From assembly GCF_030348945.1 (NCBI RefSeq), contig NZ_JAUCEN010000002.1, forward strand, positions 3,348,001 through 3,412,000: DNA of 64,000 bases. Direction: 5' to 3'. The notes under the pieces are model-generated. The model saw nothing but the letters and a program-made list of their open reading frames with translations, ran no database searches and was not told the origin of the DNA. The position numbers were made by a program, and so were the translations under genes. Below are positions 1 through 10,125 of this stretch, piece after piece. Each line of letters opens with the position of its first letter. Position 1 is the first letter of the stretch. Source of the stretch: Peribacillus sp. ACCC06369 (GTDB lineage Bacteria > Bacillota > Bacilli > Bacillales > DSM-1321).

Positions 1-70
1 CATTAATCGCCTTCTTGCCAATTAAAACCGGATATTGCTTGGAAGCCGTTTTTATTTGGATGGATTCCAT
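1..70 (-). CDS. aroB: 3-dehydroquinate synthase, N-terminal fragment
   Basis: Only the first 23 codons are inside the window; the gene runs off the left edge. The reading frame begins MESIQIKTASKQYPVLIG, the usual start of bacillar AroB (second step of the shikimate pathway, DAHP to 3-dehydroquinate, NAD-dependent, cytoplasmic). The start codon lies 3 nt after the aroC stop codon, so the two are almost certainly co-transcribed, as in the B. subtilis aroF-aroB-aroH order. The assignment rests on a short peptide plus the neighbour, so it is good but not absolute. Confidence 0.8.
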   Translation of the reverse strand, partial: MESIQIKTASKQYPVLIGKKAIN

Positions 71-73
71 GAT

Positions 74-1246
74 TTAAAACTCCTTTACTTCTTCCCGATA
101 AGATCTAATGTATTCAGCTAATTGCTCATATCGATCTGAAGGGAATTGATCAACGATGGCAGCCGCCAGTTCCCACGCAACTACTGCCTCGGCAACTACT
201 GCCGCTGCAGGAACTGCACAACTATCGGAACGTTCCACACTTGCTTCGAACACTTCCTTCGTGTCAATATCAACACTTTTCAAAGGTTTATATAAAGTAG
301 GGATCGGCTTCATTACACCGCGCACAACAATCGGCATTCCCGTTGTCATACCGCCTTCCAAACCGCCGAGGCGATTGGTTTTCCGGTAATAACCCTGTTC
401 TTCATCCCATGCGATTTCATCATGGACATCACTGCCGAATAGATGGGCCGCTTCGAATCCAAGACCTATTTCCACCCCTTTAAATGCATTGATGCTCATT
501 ATCGCTGCTGCAAGTTTTGCATCAAGCTTACGGTCATAATGCACATAACTCCCTACACCCACCGGCATTCCTTCTACAATGACTTCAACGATGCCTCCGA
601 TGGAATCTCCTTTTTGTTTCGCTTCATCAATTGCATCCTTCATTTGTTGCTCTACGTTTTTGTCAAAACATCTTACAGAAGATTCTTCTGTCACCTGTTG
701 CAACTGCTGAATCGTTTCGTATTTGGGGGGTTCTGCCTTCACTCCACCAATTTCCAAAACATGCGATGCCACTTCTATTCCCAATAGAGACAATAGCTTT
801 TTAGCGACAGCCCCAGCTGCCACCCTTACAGTCGTTTCACGGGCTGAAGACCGTTCCAAAACATTTCTCAGATCACGGTGACCGTATTTAATCCCACCGT
901 TCAAATCGGCATGACCAGGGCGAGGGCGGGTGATTTTACGTTTGATTTCTTCAGCCTCTTCCTCTGAAAGCCCTTCACTTCCCATGATCTTTGTCCAATG
1001 CTTCCAGTCGTCGTTCTCAACCACCAAAGCCACCGGTGAACCTAGTGTGTAGCCATGTCTGATTCCCGAAGATATGAAAACCTGATCTTTCTCGATTTGC
1101 ATCCTTCTTCCACGCCCATGCCCTTTTTGCCGGCGTCCTAATTCTTGATTAATATCCTCATTCGTTATCGGCATTCCTGCCGGTAATCCCTCAATTATAG
1201 TAGTCAGTTGCGGACCATGTGATTCTCCCGCTGTTAAATATCTCAT
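74..1246 (-). CDS. aroC: Chorismate synthase
   Basis: 390-aa enzyme converting EPSP to chorismate with reduced FMN, the last common step to aromatic amino acids, folate and menaquinone. The N-terminus [13 protein letters not shown], the [11 protein letters not shown] stretch, [17 protein letters not shown] and [13 protein letters not shown] are chorismate synthase signatures. A longer frame to 1288 exists, but the start at 1246 carries the family N-terminus and is preceded by an AAAGGGGG ribosome site. It is named aroF in B. subtilis. It is followed directly by aroB and preceded at a distance by cheR, the conserved ndk-cheR-aroC order. Chorismate made here also feeds menaquinone synthesis, whose genes lie just upstream. 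Confidence 0.96.
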   Translation of the reverse strand: MRYLTAGESHGPQLTTIIEGLPAGMPITNEDINQELGRRQKGHGRGRRMQIEKDQVFISSGIRHGYTLGSPVALVVENDDWKHWTKIMGSEGLSEEEAEEIKRKITRPRPGHADLNGGIKYGHRDLRNVLERSSARETTVRVAAGAVAKKLLSLLGIEVASHVLEIGGVKAEPPKYETIQQLQQVTEESSVRCFDKNVEQQMKDAIDEAKQKGDSIGGIVEVIVEGMPVGVGSYVHYDRKLDAKLAAAIMSINAFKGVEIGLGFEAAHLFGSDVHDEIAWDEEQGYYRKTNRLGGLEGGMTTGMPIVVRGVMKPIPTLYKPLKSVDIDTKEVFEASVERSDSCAVPAAAVVAEAVVAWELAAAIVDQFPSDRYEQLAEYIRSYREEVKEF

Positions 1247-1286
1247 CTTCCAGCCCCCTTTTAGCACTTTAAAGTGTATATGTATC

Positions 1287-1317
1287 AATATACCACAATT
1301 TTATGAAATGTGGGTAT
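1287..1317 (-). promoter_or_regulatory. Candidate aroC promoter with overlapping inverted repeat
   Basis: Reading the minus strand there is an extended -10 (TGGTATATT; the hexamer complements 1287-1292) about 40 nt before the aroC start. Overlapping it is an inverted repeat (1290-1317, arms ATACCCACA and TGTGGTAT, about 11 nt loop). I see no good -35 at 17 bp. The arrangement could be a promoter with an operator or a leader hairpin. This is inference from sequence only. Confidence 0.4.
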
Positions 1318-1448
1318 ATGTAAAACGTAAAAACCATATTGTTTGAATTTAATCACTTTTCTATCTATTTTACAAGTACTTAAACATTTTCGATATAGTT
1401 TAATCTTTCAAATTGAAGTTCTACTGGATTTGCTATTACACGACAAAC

Positions 1449-1491
1449 GAAAAGGGACTGAATGCTCTGTGCAGAATCAGTCCCTTTCAAG
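1449..1491 (-). terminator. Stem-loop terminator after cheR
   Basis: The arms AAAGGGACTGA and TCAGTCCCTTT enclose a loop of about 16 nt, and T-rich sequence follows on the minus strand. It starts 5 nt after the cheR stop codon, so it probably separates ndk-cheR transcription from aroC, at least in part. Confidence 0.7.
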
Positions 1492-1495
1492 GTAT

Positions 1496-2314
<819 letters not shown>

Positions 2315-2365
2315 TTATATATCGGAAAATGCCATATTTTCTTTAAATTAAATAAGCTCAAAACA

Positions 2366-2414
2366 AAAAAAGCGGGTTCCATCTCATAATGACGATGGAA
2401 CCCGCTTTTTTTAT
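2366..2414. terminator. Strong bidirectional terminator after ndk
   Basis: Perfect 13-bp stem (AGCGGGTTCCATC and its complement) with a 10-nt loop, flanked by A-runs on one side and T-runs on the other. It lies 16 nt after the ndk stop codon and before the cheR start. Confidence 0.88.
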
Positions 2415-2429
2415 GTGTGTTCGTATTAA

Positions 2430-2876
2430 TTAATAAACCCACTCGTTTACAAGTTTTGAATACTCAACAAGTTCTTCTTCTTTGAAGAATAAACCGATTT
2501 CACGTCCAGCGCTTTCAGCTGAATCAGATCCGTGAATGATGTTTTTGCCAACAGTTACGGCAAAATCACCACGAATTGTTGCTGCAGCTGCATCTTTAGG
2601 GTTAGTAGCACCCATCATTTGACGTGCAGTAGCGATTACATTTTCGCCTTCCCAAACCATTGCGAAGACAGGACCTGAAGTAATGAAGTCCACTAATTCG
2701 CCAAAGAAAGGACGTTCTTTGTGTTCGCCGTAATGTTGCTCAGCCAATTCCTGAGAGATGACCATTAATTTTGCTCCTGCAAGAAGGAAGCCTTTCTTTT
2801 CAAAACGGGAAACGATTTCACCGATTAAATTACGTTGAACGCCGTCAGGTTTAACCATTAAAAATGTTCTTTCCAT
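2430..2876 (-). CDS. ndk: Nucleoside diphosphate kinase
   Basis: 148-aa enzyme that transfers the gamma-phosphate of ATP to NDPs through a phosphohistidine. [16 protein letters not shown] at the N-terminus and NIIHGSDS around the catalytic His115 are the family signatures; Lys9 and Arg102 of the active site are also visible. The frame extends 3 codons upstream, but the start at 2876 has an AGGAGTG ribosome site at proper spacing. It is followed by a strong terminator and preceded by hepT, as in B. subtilis. Confidence 0.97.
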   Translation of the reverse strand: MERTFLMVKPDGVQRNLIGEIVSRFEKKGFLLAGAKLMVISQELAEQHYGEHKERPFFGELVDFITSGPVFAMVWEGENVIATARQMMGATNPKDAAAATIRGDFAVTVGKNIIHGSDSAESAGREIGLFFKEEELVEYSKLVNEWVY

Positions 2877-2972
2877 GAATGTCACTCCTAATATGTATCA
2901 TTGTTATTTGCCTATATAAGGCAATCCTTTTAGAATATTACCATTGTTTGATGAGTTTCGCAACTCCCAGTA

Positions 2973-3935
2973 TTAAAACTTTCTTTTTCCGATATTTTTC
3001 GCGATATCGGATAAAGTTTTTCTGGCTTTAATTGCAGGAAGACCTTTCAACTCAGTAAAAGCCTTTTCTAAATACATATCACTGATCCTCGCAGCCTGTT
3101 CAATGGCACCGGATGATTTTATCTCATTGATTATGTGGGACATTTCGTCTTTTGGCGTATCTTCCCGAACTGTTTCGATAAGCCTTTTCAACTTTGGATC
3201 TTCCATTGCAATCAAAACTGGTAAAGTGATATTTCCTTGAATCAAATCACTTCCGGCTGGTTTACCAAGCTCTTCTTCCGAAGCTGTAAAATCCAATATA
3301 TCATCGGTGATTTGATAAGACATACCGACATAATACCCGAATTTAAATAGCTTTTGGTGAATTTTCTCTTCAACACCGGCTGAAATGGCTCCCAACTGGC
3401 AGCTCGATGCAATGAGCAATGCCGTTTTTCGTTTGATCCTTCTGAAATATATCCGCCAATTCTGTTCGAAATTGTATTTATCTTTTATTTGTTCAATTTC
3501 CCCAAGGCATAGTTCAACCATAGTATCAGCAAGAATTTGATGCGCAAGGGGCGACTCGATCACCGCCATCATTTCCAGTGCACGAGCAAAAATGAAGTCG
3601 CCTGTGTACATGGCGACGCGATTATCCCATTTTGACTTAATGGTGGCAGATCCCCTGCGTAAATCTGCATCATCTACAACATCATCATGCACAAGGGAAG
3701 CTGTATGGATCAGTTCCAATGTCGCTGCGACATGCTTTACGACATGTATATCATAATCGCCAAACTTCGCACCCAAAAGGACGAATACCGGACGGATCCG
3801 CTTTCCACCGGATTGCAGTAAATGTAGGGAAGCCTCCCTTAAAACAGTGGAATCCGCTTCAATTGCGGCTTCCAGTTCTTTTTCTATTAATTGCAAATCT
3901 GCATTCAAAAACGAATACATCATTTTAAATTTCAT
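2973..3935 (-). CDS. hepT: Heptaprenyl diphosphate synthase component II
   Basis: 320-aa catalytic subunit of the heterodimeric prenyltransferase that makes the C35 side chain of menaquinone-7. The first aspartate-rich motif (HDDVVDD, near residue 83) and the second (TDDILD, near 210) are intact, as is the GGKRIRP substrate site near residue 43. The frame is open for 45 more codons, but the start MKFKMMYSF at 3935 has a GGGTGGAATGT ribosome site and matches the family. It follows menG by 34 nt and forms the hepS-menG-hepT block. It needs HepS as partner. Confidence 0.95.
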   Translation of the reverse strand: MKFKMMYSFLNADLQLIEKELEAAIEADSTVLREASLHLLQSGGKRIRPVFVLLGAKFGDYDIHVVKHVAATLELIHTASLVHDDVVDDADLRRGSATIKSKWDNRVAMYTGDFIFARALEMMAVIESPLAHQILADTMVELCLGEIEQIKDKYNFEQNWRIYFRRIKRKTALLIASSCQLGAISAGVEEKIHQKLFKFGYYVGMSYQITDDILDFTASEEELGKPAGSDLIQGNITLPVLIAMEDPKLKRLIETVREDTPKDEMSHIINEIKSSGAIEQAARISDMYLEKAFTELKGLPAIKARKTLSDIAKNIGKRKF

Positions 3936-3969
3936 ACATTCCACCCAGCTTTGTCCATTCCTATTATGC

Positions 3970-4680
3970 TTATTTTGAAGGCTTGTACCCGAAATGTGTT
4001 GCTGCAACACCGCCGAAATGGGCCTTGTAACTGACATTATCCATTCCTGCCTGCTTGAACATGCTTTCAAGCTTTTTCATGCCTGGGAAATCTCGAGCTG
4101 ATTCCTGCAACCATGAATATTCGCTATAACTTTTTGCGAATAATTTGCCGAACATGGGCATGATGAAACGGAAATAAAAGTAATAGCCCTGTTTAAAGCC
4201 AAGCATCGTTGGCTGTGAAGTGTCCAGGCAAACGACCATTCCACCTGGCTTGGCTACCCGGTTTAACTCTTTAAGCACTTGCATGTAATCAGGGACATTC
4301 CGCAGCCCGAAACCAATCGTGACATAATCAAAGCTATTATCCTCAAAAGGAAGTTCCATTGCATTCCCATGCATTAGGGAAACTTGATCTAAATTGAGTT
4401 CTTTCACCTTTTGTTCGCCGATTTTCAGCATGTTCTTACTAAAATCGAGACCAACAACCTTTCCTTCCGGTCCTACTTCATTAGCAAGGGCAATGGTCCA
4501 GTCCGCTGTTCCACAGCATACATCAAGTGCATGGGCGCCTTTTGGGACATTCATGATGGCCATTGTAGCCTTCCGCCATTTAAGATGCTGTTTAAAGCTG
4601 ATGAGGGAATTCATCTTGTCATAGTTTCCGTAGATCTTTTCGAAGACATGATGAACTTTTTGCTCTTTAGACTGCTCCAT
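3970..4680 (-). CDS. menG: Demethylmenaquinone methyltransferase
   Basis: 236-aa UbiE/MenG family SAM-dependent C-methyltransferase catalysing the last step of menaquinone synthesis. The SAM motif [14 protein letters not shown] (near residue 50), the DFSKNML region and [13 protein letters not shown] are diagnostic. It is sandwiched between the two subunits of heptaprenyl diphosphate synthase, starts 3 nt after the hepS stop codon and is clearly in one operon with them. It is also called menH or gerCB in older B. subtilis literature. Confidence 0.96.
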   Translation of the reverse strand: MEQSKEQKVHHVFEKIYGNYDKMNSLISFKQHLKWRKATMAIMNVPKGAHALDVCCGTADWTIALANEVGPEGKVVGLDFSKNMLKIGEQKVKELNLDQVSLMHGNAMELPFEDNSFDYVTIGFGLRNVPDYMQVLKELNRVAKPGGMVVCLDTSQPTMLGFKQGYYFYFRFIMPMFGKLFAKSYSEYSWLQESARDFPGMKKLESMFKQAGMDNVSYKAHFGGVAATHFGYKPSK

Positions 4681-4683
4681 GAC

Positions 4684-5514
4684 TCACCCTTCTTTCACAT
4701 ATGAATTTGCTATACTCTCTGTTTGTTCCAAGATGACTTTCACTCTATCAAGAAGTTCATCATCAAACTTTGCAAGTTTCCGCATCGAGCACTGTACGGA
4801 TTGCCTGGCATCCCTCAGGCACTTATCGAATTGGGCCCGTACCTGTTCTTCTTTTTCCGAAATGAGTACGTCCCCACTAATCGAGTCATCAAAAGGCATT
4901 GCCCTTAGGACATCAAAAACTATAGATTGACCCGTTTTCAGATAGCTCCGCTTCTCGGCATGCAGCCTTTTCAAAAGCAGCAGATCTTCCGATATGTCTA
5001 TCCAGGCAGGCTCATTATAGTAATCCGCCAGTTTATGGATTAGCGAAGCCTCGATCGCTTTTATCGTCATTAAAAGCGTTGGTACATCATTAATGGACCC
5101 TTGTTGATAAAGAATGATTTTATTATCATTTATTTTTTTTATTGCGCTTGAAAGTATACGGATCATATCAACATTACCCACACTGGCAAGCCCTTGATAG
5201 TATAAGCCACTATAGTAATCTCCAGCAAGCACTTGTAATTGGCGATTTTTCAATACCTCAGGCAACTCGATTCCATCACCCGAATTCGAGACGATTTCAT
5301 GGGTATCCAGAGCTATTTGCACTAACATGGTTGAAATGATGTATTGATTCCGTTTTTCGTTTAAAACGTCCAAATCGTTAAACAATCCCCAAAGCAATAT
5401 CAGTTTATCTTCGTCCAAGCTTGGCTTTTGTATATGCTTCAATAAATATGGATGTTGAGCTTTCGTTTCTATTAATCGTTTTAATTGCCTTATGTCGTCC
5501 GTTATGTTTAACAA
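4684..5514 (-). CDS. hepS: Heptaprenyl diphosphate synthase component I
   Basis: 276-aa non-catalytic partner of HepT (Heptaprenyl_Ds_su family), needed for chain-length control and substrate binding during menaquinone side-chain synthesis. The protein has no DDxxD motif. It is recognised by its overall sequence (LLKHIQKPSLDEDKLILLWG, GDYYSGLYYQGLA) and its position as first gene of hepS-menG-hepT. Length is normal for the family. An upstream extended -10 promoter lies about 75 nt before the start. Confidence 0.92.
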   Translation of the reverse strand: MLNITDDIRQLKRLIETKAQHPYLLKHIQKPSLDEDKLILLWGLFNDLDVLNEKRNQYIISTMLVQIALDTHEIVSNSGDGIELPEVLKNRQLQVLAGDYYSGLYYQGLASVGNVDMIRILSSAIKKINDNKIILYQQGSINDVPTLLMTIKAIEASLIHKLADYYNEPAWIDISEDLLLLKRLHAEKRSYLKTGQSIVFDVLRAMPFDDSISGDVLISEKEEQVRAQFDKCLRDARQSVQCSMRKLAKFDDELLDRVKVILEQTESIANSYVKEG

Positions 5515-5589
5515 TTGAGATCACCCTTGCATCCCCGAAAGATAATTTTTTTCATACATATTGGTTTCTGTCTGTGTAAAATACACATT

Positions 5590-5601
5590 ATTATACCATA
5601 A
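5590..5601 (-). promoter_or_regulatory. Extended -10 promoter of hepS operon
   Basis: The minus strand reads TATGGTATAAT, a perfect -10 with the TG extension; the hexamer complements 5590-5595. No strong -35 is visible at 17 bp, which fits extended -10 promoters. It lies in the 247-nt gap between mtrB and hepS. Confidence 0.55.
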
Positions 5602-5761
5602 AAACAATCAGATGAAATGGACAACGTTTATAAAATGAAACTTCCAAAAATAAGGAAACCTTCATCATTTGCTCTTCAAGAAAATGGATGCGGGAAATTT
5701 ACGGCTTGTTAAACGCGATATCAGATGATTGATTTATATTTAACCAATTAAATTGGAGCTA

Positions 5762-6010
5762 TCATTTGTCAGGTGAATTCTTTTTAGAATCACTTTCTAT
5801 CTCCCCGAATGGAGTATAAACTTTTGCATGGCCCCTGATTTTAATCGCCGAGGTATGCTCTGTGAATTGTGCGATCATCACCTCTCCTGAGTCAAGTTTT
5901 TCGGAGTGATGAAACTTGGTGTCCGTACCTCTTGTTAACCCGATGACATTCACACTATCCTCAATGGCTTTGATTACGACAAAATCATTCAGAATCTTTT
6001 TTTCATTCAT
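5762..6010 (-). CDS. mtrB: trp RNA-binding attenuation protein (TRAP)
   Basis: 82-aa protein forming an 11-mer ring that, when loaded with tryptophan, binds (G/U)AG repeats in trp leader RNAs. The tryptophan-contacting Thr26, Thr31 and Asp40 and the RNA-binding Lys38, Lys57 and Arg59 are all present (equivalents of Thr25, Thr30, Asp39, Lys37, Lys56, Arg58 of the 75-aa B. subtilis protein). The C-terminus is a few residues longer, ending in a charged tail. It follows folE (mtrA) by 21 nt, the classical mtrAB operon. Its trp targets probably lie beyond the left edge, after aroB. Confidence 0.97.
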   Translation of the reverse strand: MNEKKILNDFVVIKAIEDSVNVIGLTRGTDTKFHHSEKLDSGEVMIAQFTEHTSAIKIRGHAKVYTPFGEIESDSKKNSPDK

Positions 6011-6031
6011 TTTTTTCCTGCCCCCATGTCC

Positions 6032-6598
6032 TTAGTCTTTTATGAATGCCAGCACTTCCGCTCTAGTGCGGTGATCCTTCGCAAACGTTCCCCTTACAGC
6101 TGAAGTCACTGTTTTAGATCCGGGTTTTTTTACACCTCGCATGGTCATGCACATATGTTCAGCCTCTACTACAACCATTACACCATGAGGCTCAAGCTTT
6201 TCCATTATCGAGTCAGCCACTGTCGAAGTGATCCGCTCTTGAAGTTGCGGACGCTTTGATACAGCCTCAACCGCCCGTGCCAATTTACTTAACCCAGTTA
6301 CTTTTCCGTTTTTCGGGATATATGCTACATGTGCTTTTCCGTAAAAAGGGACTAAATGATGTTCACAGACTGAGTAAAACGGAATATCCTTTACAAGTAC
6401 TAGTTCTTCATGATCCTCTCCAAAAACAGTATCGAAATACTCTTTTGGATCCTGATTAAGTCCAGAAAAAATTTCTTCATACATTCTGGCTACACGGCCA
6501 GGAGTATCAAGCAATCCTTCCCTCGTTGGGTCTTCCCCTACAGCCTCAAGAAGCATTTTAACCGCTTCTTCTATTTTGGCATGATCAACATTAGCCAT
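6032..6598 (-). CDS. folE: GTP cyclohydrolase I
   Basis: 188-aa homodecameric enzyme converting GTP to 7,8-dihydroneopterin triphosphate, the first step of folate synthesis. Zinc ligands are visible in FYSVCEHHL (Cys78, His81) and [10 protein letters not shown] (Cys150). GDHRTR-type C-terminal sequence and the [14 protein letters not shown] helix are typical. It is called mtrA in B. subtilis and is co-transcribed with mtrB. The start has an AGGAGGTACTATAA ribosome site. Confidence 0.97.
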   Translation of the reverse strand: MANVDHAKIEEAVKMLLEAVGEDPTREGLLDTPGRVARMYEEIFSGLNQDPKEYFDTVFGEDHEELVLVKDIPFYSVCEHHLVPFYGKAHVAYIPKNGKVTGLSKLARAVEAVSKRPQLQERITSTVADSIMEKLEPHGVMVVVEAEHMCMTMRGVKKPGSKTVTSAVRGTFAKDHRTRAEVLAFIKD

Positions 6599-6840
6599 TT
6601 ATAGTACCTCCTAAAAAATCATTAATATTATGTATTCAGAATAAAATTCAAGGCATTACACCCTGACATCCATATTTCCTATTATCAAGGCCACCCATTC
6701 CCACTTGCAATGACGCTCTTGAAAGGCAGTTTCCTCGGAATCGGCTTTTTTGTAATGGCTTTTGACGGATTTGCCATTTACAGCGTTTCTGAAATATTCA
6801 CTGTCTTTTATATTATCACAGATAGAAATTAAGAAGCAAA
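6599..6840 (-). other. Long folE leader region
   Basis: The likely folE promoter is about 215 nt before the start codon, so the mRNA would have a leader of roughly 200 nt. I see no coding sequence supported by a ribosome site and no regular GAG/UAG series of the kind TRAP binds. A short open frame on the minus strand (6656-6859) overlaps the promoter and is unlikely to be a gene. Confidence 0.4.
6812..6839 (-). promoter_or_regulatory. sigma-A promoter of folE-mtrB
   Basis: Minus strand TTGCTT, 16 nt, GATAAT, with a TGT extension before the -10. The spacing is 1 nt short but the extended -10 compensates. Confidence 0.6.
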
Positions 6841-6870
6841 AAAAGGGCCGCGTTTTCACGCGGCCCTTTT
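6841..6870. terminator. Terminator after hbs
   Basis: Perfect 12-bp stem AAAAGGGCCGCG with a 6-nt loop, 29 nt after the hbs stop codon. It can act in both orientations because A- and T-runs flank it. Confidence 0.88.
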
Positions 6871-6899
6871 CGGTTAAGCACCCGTATGTAATGGTAGAA

Positions 6900-7172
6900 T
6901 TACTTCACTGCATCTTTCAGTGCTTTACCAGGTTTGAAAGCTGGCACTTTGCTAGCTGCAATTTCAATTTCGTCACCAGTTTGTGGGTTACGGCCTTTAC
7001 GAGCCGCACGTTCACGAACTTCAAAGTTACCAAAACCAATCAATTGGACTTTATCACCGTTTTTTAGAGCTTCTAAGATTGTATCAAAAACAGCATCAAC
7101 AGCTTTTGTAGCGTCTTTCTTAGAAATTTCAGTTGCTGTAACAACTTCATTAATCAATTCTGTTTTGTTCAT
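6900..7172 (-). CDS. hbs: DNA-binding protein HU
   Basis: 90-aa histone-like nucleoid protein, a homodimer that bends DNA non-specifically. [32 protein letters not shown] and [10 protein letters not shown] are HU signatures, with the Pro63 arm region (RNPQTG) intact. A frame exists up to 7292, but the start at 7172 has a near-perfect GGGAGGAGGTGAATGGC ribosome site. It is isolated by a strong terminator downstream and its own promoter upstream, consistent with high independent expression. Confidence 0.97.
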   Translation of the reverse strand: MNKTELINEVVTATEISKKDATKAVDAVFDTILEALKNGDKVQLIGFGNFEVRERAARKGRNPQTGDEIEIAASKVPAFKPGKALKDAVK

Positions 7173-7373
7173 GCCATTCACCTCCTCCCAAAAGGATTCT
7201 TTATAAAAAATCATTATTACAACACTATAATAGTGATTTGTTATTAGTTTCGGTCCAAAAAAATTCATTCCATGGAAATCAAGGATTACCAAGCCGAATT
7301 AATTTCCAAATAATGCATCCGGAAATTTGGAAATAGGTTGAAATCGCTGTTATAACGCGTTTTCTGTATGTAG

Positions 7374-7401
7374 ATTATCACAAATCCTATTAGCTTAGCA
7401 A
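7374..7401 (-). promoter_or_regulatory. sigma-A promoter of hbs
   Basis: Minus strand TTGCTA, 16 nt, GATAAT with TGT immediately before the -10 (extended -10). It lies about 200 nt before the hbs start codon. Confidence 0.6.
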
Positions 7402-7631
7402 GGGAATTCAAAAAATAATGGGAATCTTTTCATTAATAATTGTATATATTATAAATTTTGTCTTTCGCTATTCATCATTTCCCTTTTTTATAGAAATTAA
7501 ACTTATTATATTACTGAAAATCGCTTAACCACAGGGTTTTTTCAAGATTATACTAAAAAACAACTGGTTTTTTCAAATATTGGCCTTCATAAGGGGTATT
7601 TTTCTTGGGATACTTTTGTCCATTGCATGCA

Positions 7632-7662
7632 AAAAGACCAATCCATTGAAGGAATTGGTCCA
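7632..7662 (-). terminator. Terminator after spoIVA
   Basis: Stem GGACCAATTCC with GGATTGGTC (one bulge), followed by TTTTTGC on the minus strand, 15 nt after the spoIVA stop codon. Confidence 0.75.
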
Positions 7663-7676
7663 GCTTTAAAACGTTT

Positions 7677-9155
7677 TTATAAGATGATGGCAATCAATCC
7701 CCCACTGCCCTCATTAATTATTCTCTCCAGTGTCTCTTTCAATTTATAGCGCGCATTGTCTGGCATCATCGCTAATTTCACCTGTATGCCTTCCCTTACA
7801 TAGGAACTTAGGCTCCTGCCAAAAATATCAGAGTTCCAAATGGAAAGTGGATTGTCTTCGAAATCCTGCATCAGATACCGGACCAATTCTTCACTTTGCT
7901 TTTCCGTCCCGATGATTGGCGAGAATTCGGATTCGACATCGACCTTGATCATGTGGATGGAAGGAGCTACAGCTTTTAGCCTTACACCGAACCTGGCTCC
8001 CTGACGGATGATTTCCGGTTCATCAAGACTCATATCGTTAAGGGAAGGTGCTGCGACACCATATCCGGTTTGTTTGACCATTCTCAGTGCATCTGCCACC
8101 TGATCATATTCTGCTTTGGCATACGCAAAGTCCTGCATCAAAGATAACAGATGATCCTTGCCCCGAATCTCCACACCGACTATTTCCTTCAGAATATCAT
8201 CATAGAGCTCATCAGGGGCGTACAGGTCGATTTCCGCAACACCCTGCCCCATCTCAATGCCTGCAAGCGCGGCACGGTCAATGAACTCGAATTCATTAAA
8301 ATGACCGACAACACGATCTACGTCCCTCAGGCGTTTAATGTCCTTAACGGTCTCTTTAACCGCTTCCTGGTAACTTTCCCTTAACCAATGATCTTCTCGC
8401 AGAACCATTACCCAGCTCGGGAGATTCACATTGACTTCGAGTACCGGGAATTCGTAAAGGGCCTCACGCAGTACGCTGTAAACATCCGATTCCCGCATTC
8501 CTTCGACACTCATGGCCAATACAGGGATATCATACTTTTCCTGCAAGGATTCCTTCAGTGCTACCGTATTTGGGTGGTGAGGCTGAACGGAATTGACAAT
8601 CATGATAAATGGCTTGCCAACCTCCTTCAATTCTTCAACAACCCTTTCCTCCGCCTCTAAATAATCACTACGAGGAATTTCCCCTATTGACCCATCCGTC
8701 GTAACGACTACACCTAATGTGGAATGATCCTGAATTACTTTGCGAGTACCTATTTCAGCCGCTTCATTGAACGGAATCGGCTCTTCATACCAAGGCGTGT
8801 GAATCATGCGGGGACCATTTTCATCTTCATACCCTTTAGCCCCAGGTATTGTATAACCGACACAATCGACTAAACGAATGTTAACTTCGAGCCCTTCAGC
8901 TACCTGAATCGATGCTGCCTGATTGGGTACGAATTTTGGTTCTGTCGTCATGATCGTCTTTCCAGCAGCACTTTGAGGCAATTCATCCTGTGCCCTTGCA
9001 CGGTCGGCCTCTGAAGGGATATTCGGAATAACGACTAACTCCATGAATTTTTTAATAAATGTGGATTTCCCAGTCCTGACGGCACCGACCACCCCCAAAT
9101 AAATATCGCCACCGGTCCGTTCAGCTATATCTTTAAAAATATCTACCTTTTCCAA
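7677..9155 (-). CDS. spoIVA: Stage IV sporulation protein A, coat morphogenetic ATPase
   Basis: 492-aa mother-cell protein that hydrolyses ATP to polymerise on the forespore surface and form the basement layer of the spore coat; also needed for cortex assembly. The Walker A motif GAVRTGKST (Lys30) and the RLVDCVGYTIPG switch region place it in the TRAFAC-like SpoIVA family; the C-terminus ends in GSGGLIAIIL as expected. Translation starts at a TTG preceded by GGGAGGGGATACC. Expression from a sigma-E promoter is expected; a candidate is listed separately. Neighbours yphF-yphE downstream match B. subtilis. Confidence 0.98.
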   Translation of the reverse strand: MEKVDIFKDIAERTGGDIYLGVVGAVRTGKSTFIKKFMELVVIPNIPSEADRARAQDELPQSAAGKTIMTTEPKFVPNQAASIQVAEGLEVNIRLVDCVGYTIPGAKGYEDENGPRMIHTPWYEEPIPFNEAAEIGTRKVIQDHSTLGVVVTTDGSIGEIPRSDYLEAEERVVEELKEVGKPFIMIVNSVQPHHPNTVALKESLQEKYDIPVLAMSVEGMRESDVYSVLREALYEFPVLEVNVNLPSWVMVLREDHWLRESYQEAVKETVKDIKRLRDVDRVVGHFNEFEFIDRAALAGIEMGQGVAEIDLYAPDELYDDILKEIVGVEIRGKDHLLSLMQDFAYAKAEYDQVADALRMVKQTGYGVAAPSLNDMSLDEPEIIRQGARFGVRLKAVAPSIHMIKVDVESEFSPIIGTEKQSEELVRYLMQDFEDNPLSIWNSDIFGRSLSSYVREGIQVKLAMMPDNARYKLKETLERIINEGSGGLIAIIL

Positions 9156-9220
9156 GGTATCCCCTCCCGAATTAGAGTTTTGGGATTTCGTTTATCCATT
9201 TGCTTTTATTTAGGACACTA

Positions 9221-9252
9221 TATATCTATGATGTTGTCCTAAAAATTTATTC
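9221..9252 (-). promoter_or_regulatory. Possible sigma-E promoter of spoIVA
   Basis: The minus strand shows a GAATAAA-like -35 and CATAGATA as -10 with about 15 nt between, resembling mother-cell sigma-E promoters (ATA ... CATACANT). The match is partial; the assignment leans on the known sigma-E control of spoIVA. Confidence 0.35.
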
Positions 9253-9344
9253 CAATTATTTCCCTGGTTCATTCCCTTCCTCCACCAGAAATTTTATATA
9301 AGGGTTGTTATTTTAAAAGTAAGATGAAATAAAGATAAAGAAAT

Positions 9345-9382
9345 AACCCTTCCCCTACAATATATTTTGTAGAAGAAGGGTT
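9345..9382 (-). terminator. Terminator after yphF
   Basis: Stem AACCCTTC..CTACAA with TTGTAG..GAAGGGTT, 6-nt loop, followed by a T-rich stretch; 5 nt after the yphF stop codon. Confidence 0.8.
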
Positions 9383-9386
9383 ATGC

Positions 9387-10109
9387 CTATTTTGTAAGAA
9401 ATATTGGATTATTTGTTTTTTCATCAATTGTATATGGCAATGAATAGGCTGGTACGAACTCCGAACTCTGCACTAGCAGGTCCCGGATATCCTCACCTGG
9501 CTTGACTTCCCCATCATGCTTCTTTAATGCCTCAAGTAAATCCGGGGTATAATCAACAAAAATATCACCTTGGCCATCGACTACAAGATATAAATCTTTT
9601 TGTGAAAATGGACTCGTGACCGTAGGAGCTTCCTTCAGGCCCATTTTTTCATAATCGAGCGTAAAGACATTATCGGATAACCTTTCCTTAAATGGCGGGT
9701 ATCCATTGCTTTGCTGATAAGCAGTCAATCTCAAGGAAACATCCTGGATCTTCTGTGCCATCCTGACATCCAACAGCTTTACAGTCGGATCCTTTTCGGC
9801 ATTAACGAGGATGTATTGAAAGACACCTCCTGATTCAAAGGCATTGTCCGGCGGTTCAGCCATGTACCTCGGCGAGATCTTAGAAAACTTTATGACATAT
9901 TTTTGATAAATCGGTGTCTCTGCATCTTTTGTAACGATGGGCAGTATGCCACCCTCGTCTTTCTGAAATTGATCGACTGCACTTTGGACGGATTGTATTT
10001 GCTCTTTATAAGGCAGTTGGTTTTGCATTTTTTGCTTTTCCGGATATAAACAGCCAGATAATGATACGGAGATGCATAATAAACATAATATTTTGAATAA
10101 ATTCTTCAT
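9387..10109 (-). CDS. yphF: YphF family lipoprotein
   Basis: 240-aa protein with a type II signal peptide: a hydrophobic core and lipobox LSGC (Cys20). It is predicted to be anchored on the outer face of the membrane. The rest has no domain I can name (PYKEQIQSVQSAVDQFQKD, then a soluble C-terminal part). Position between spoIVA and yphE matches B. subtilis yphF, whose function is unknown. The second of two adjacent ATG codons has the better distance to the GAGGAG ribosome site. Confidence 0.85.
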   Translation of the reverse strand: MKNLFKILCLLCISVSLSGCLYPEKQKMQNQLPYKEQIQSVQSAVDQFQKDEGGILPIVTKDAETPIYQKYVIKFSKISPRYMAEPPDNAFESGGVFQYILVNAEKDPTVKLLDVRMAQKIQDVSLRLTAYQQSNGYPPFKERLSDNVFTLDYEKMGLKEAPTVTSPFSQKDLYLVVDGQGDIFVDYTPDLLEALKKHDGEVKPGEDIRDLLVQSSEFVPAYSLPYTIDEKTNNPIFLTK

Positions 10110-10125
10110 CATTTCTCCTCACCTA

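Larger units (their letters stand above)
7173..7676 (-). other. Gene-free hbs upstream region
   Basis: 504 nt without a gene. It contains the hbs promoter (7374-7401), a leader of about 190 nt with a hairpin (arms TTTCCAAAT and ATTTGGAAA, about 7301-7334), and next to spoIVA a terminator. The stretch 7402-7630 is AT-rich and I see nothing in it. Confidence 0.5.

Noticed and set aside
6605..6811. TRAP binding site in the folE-mtrB leader
   Set aside because: Only scattered GAG or TAG triplets are present, not the regularly spaced series TRAP needs.
6656..6859. 67-codon minus-strand frame upstream of folE
   Set aside because: It overlaps the folE promoter and the hbs terminator and lacks a ribosome site; more likely leader sequence.
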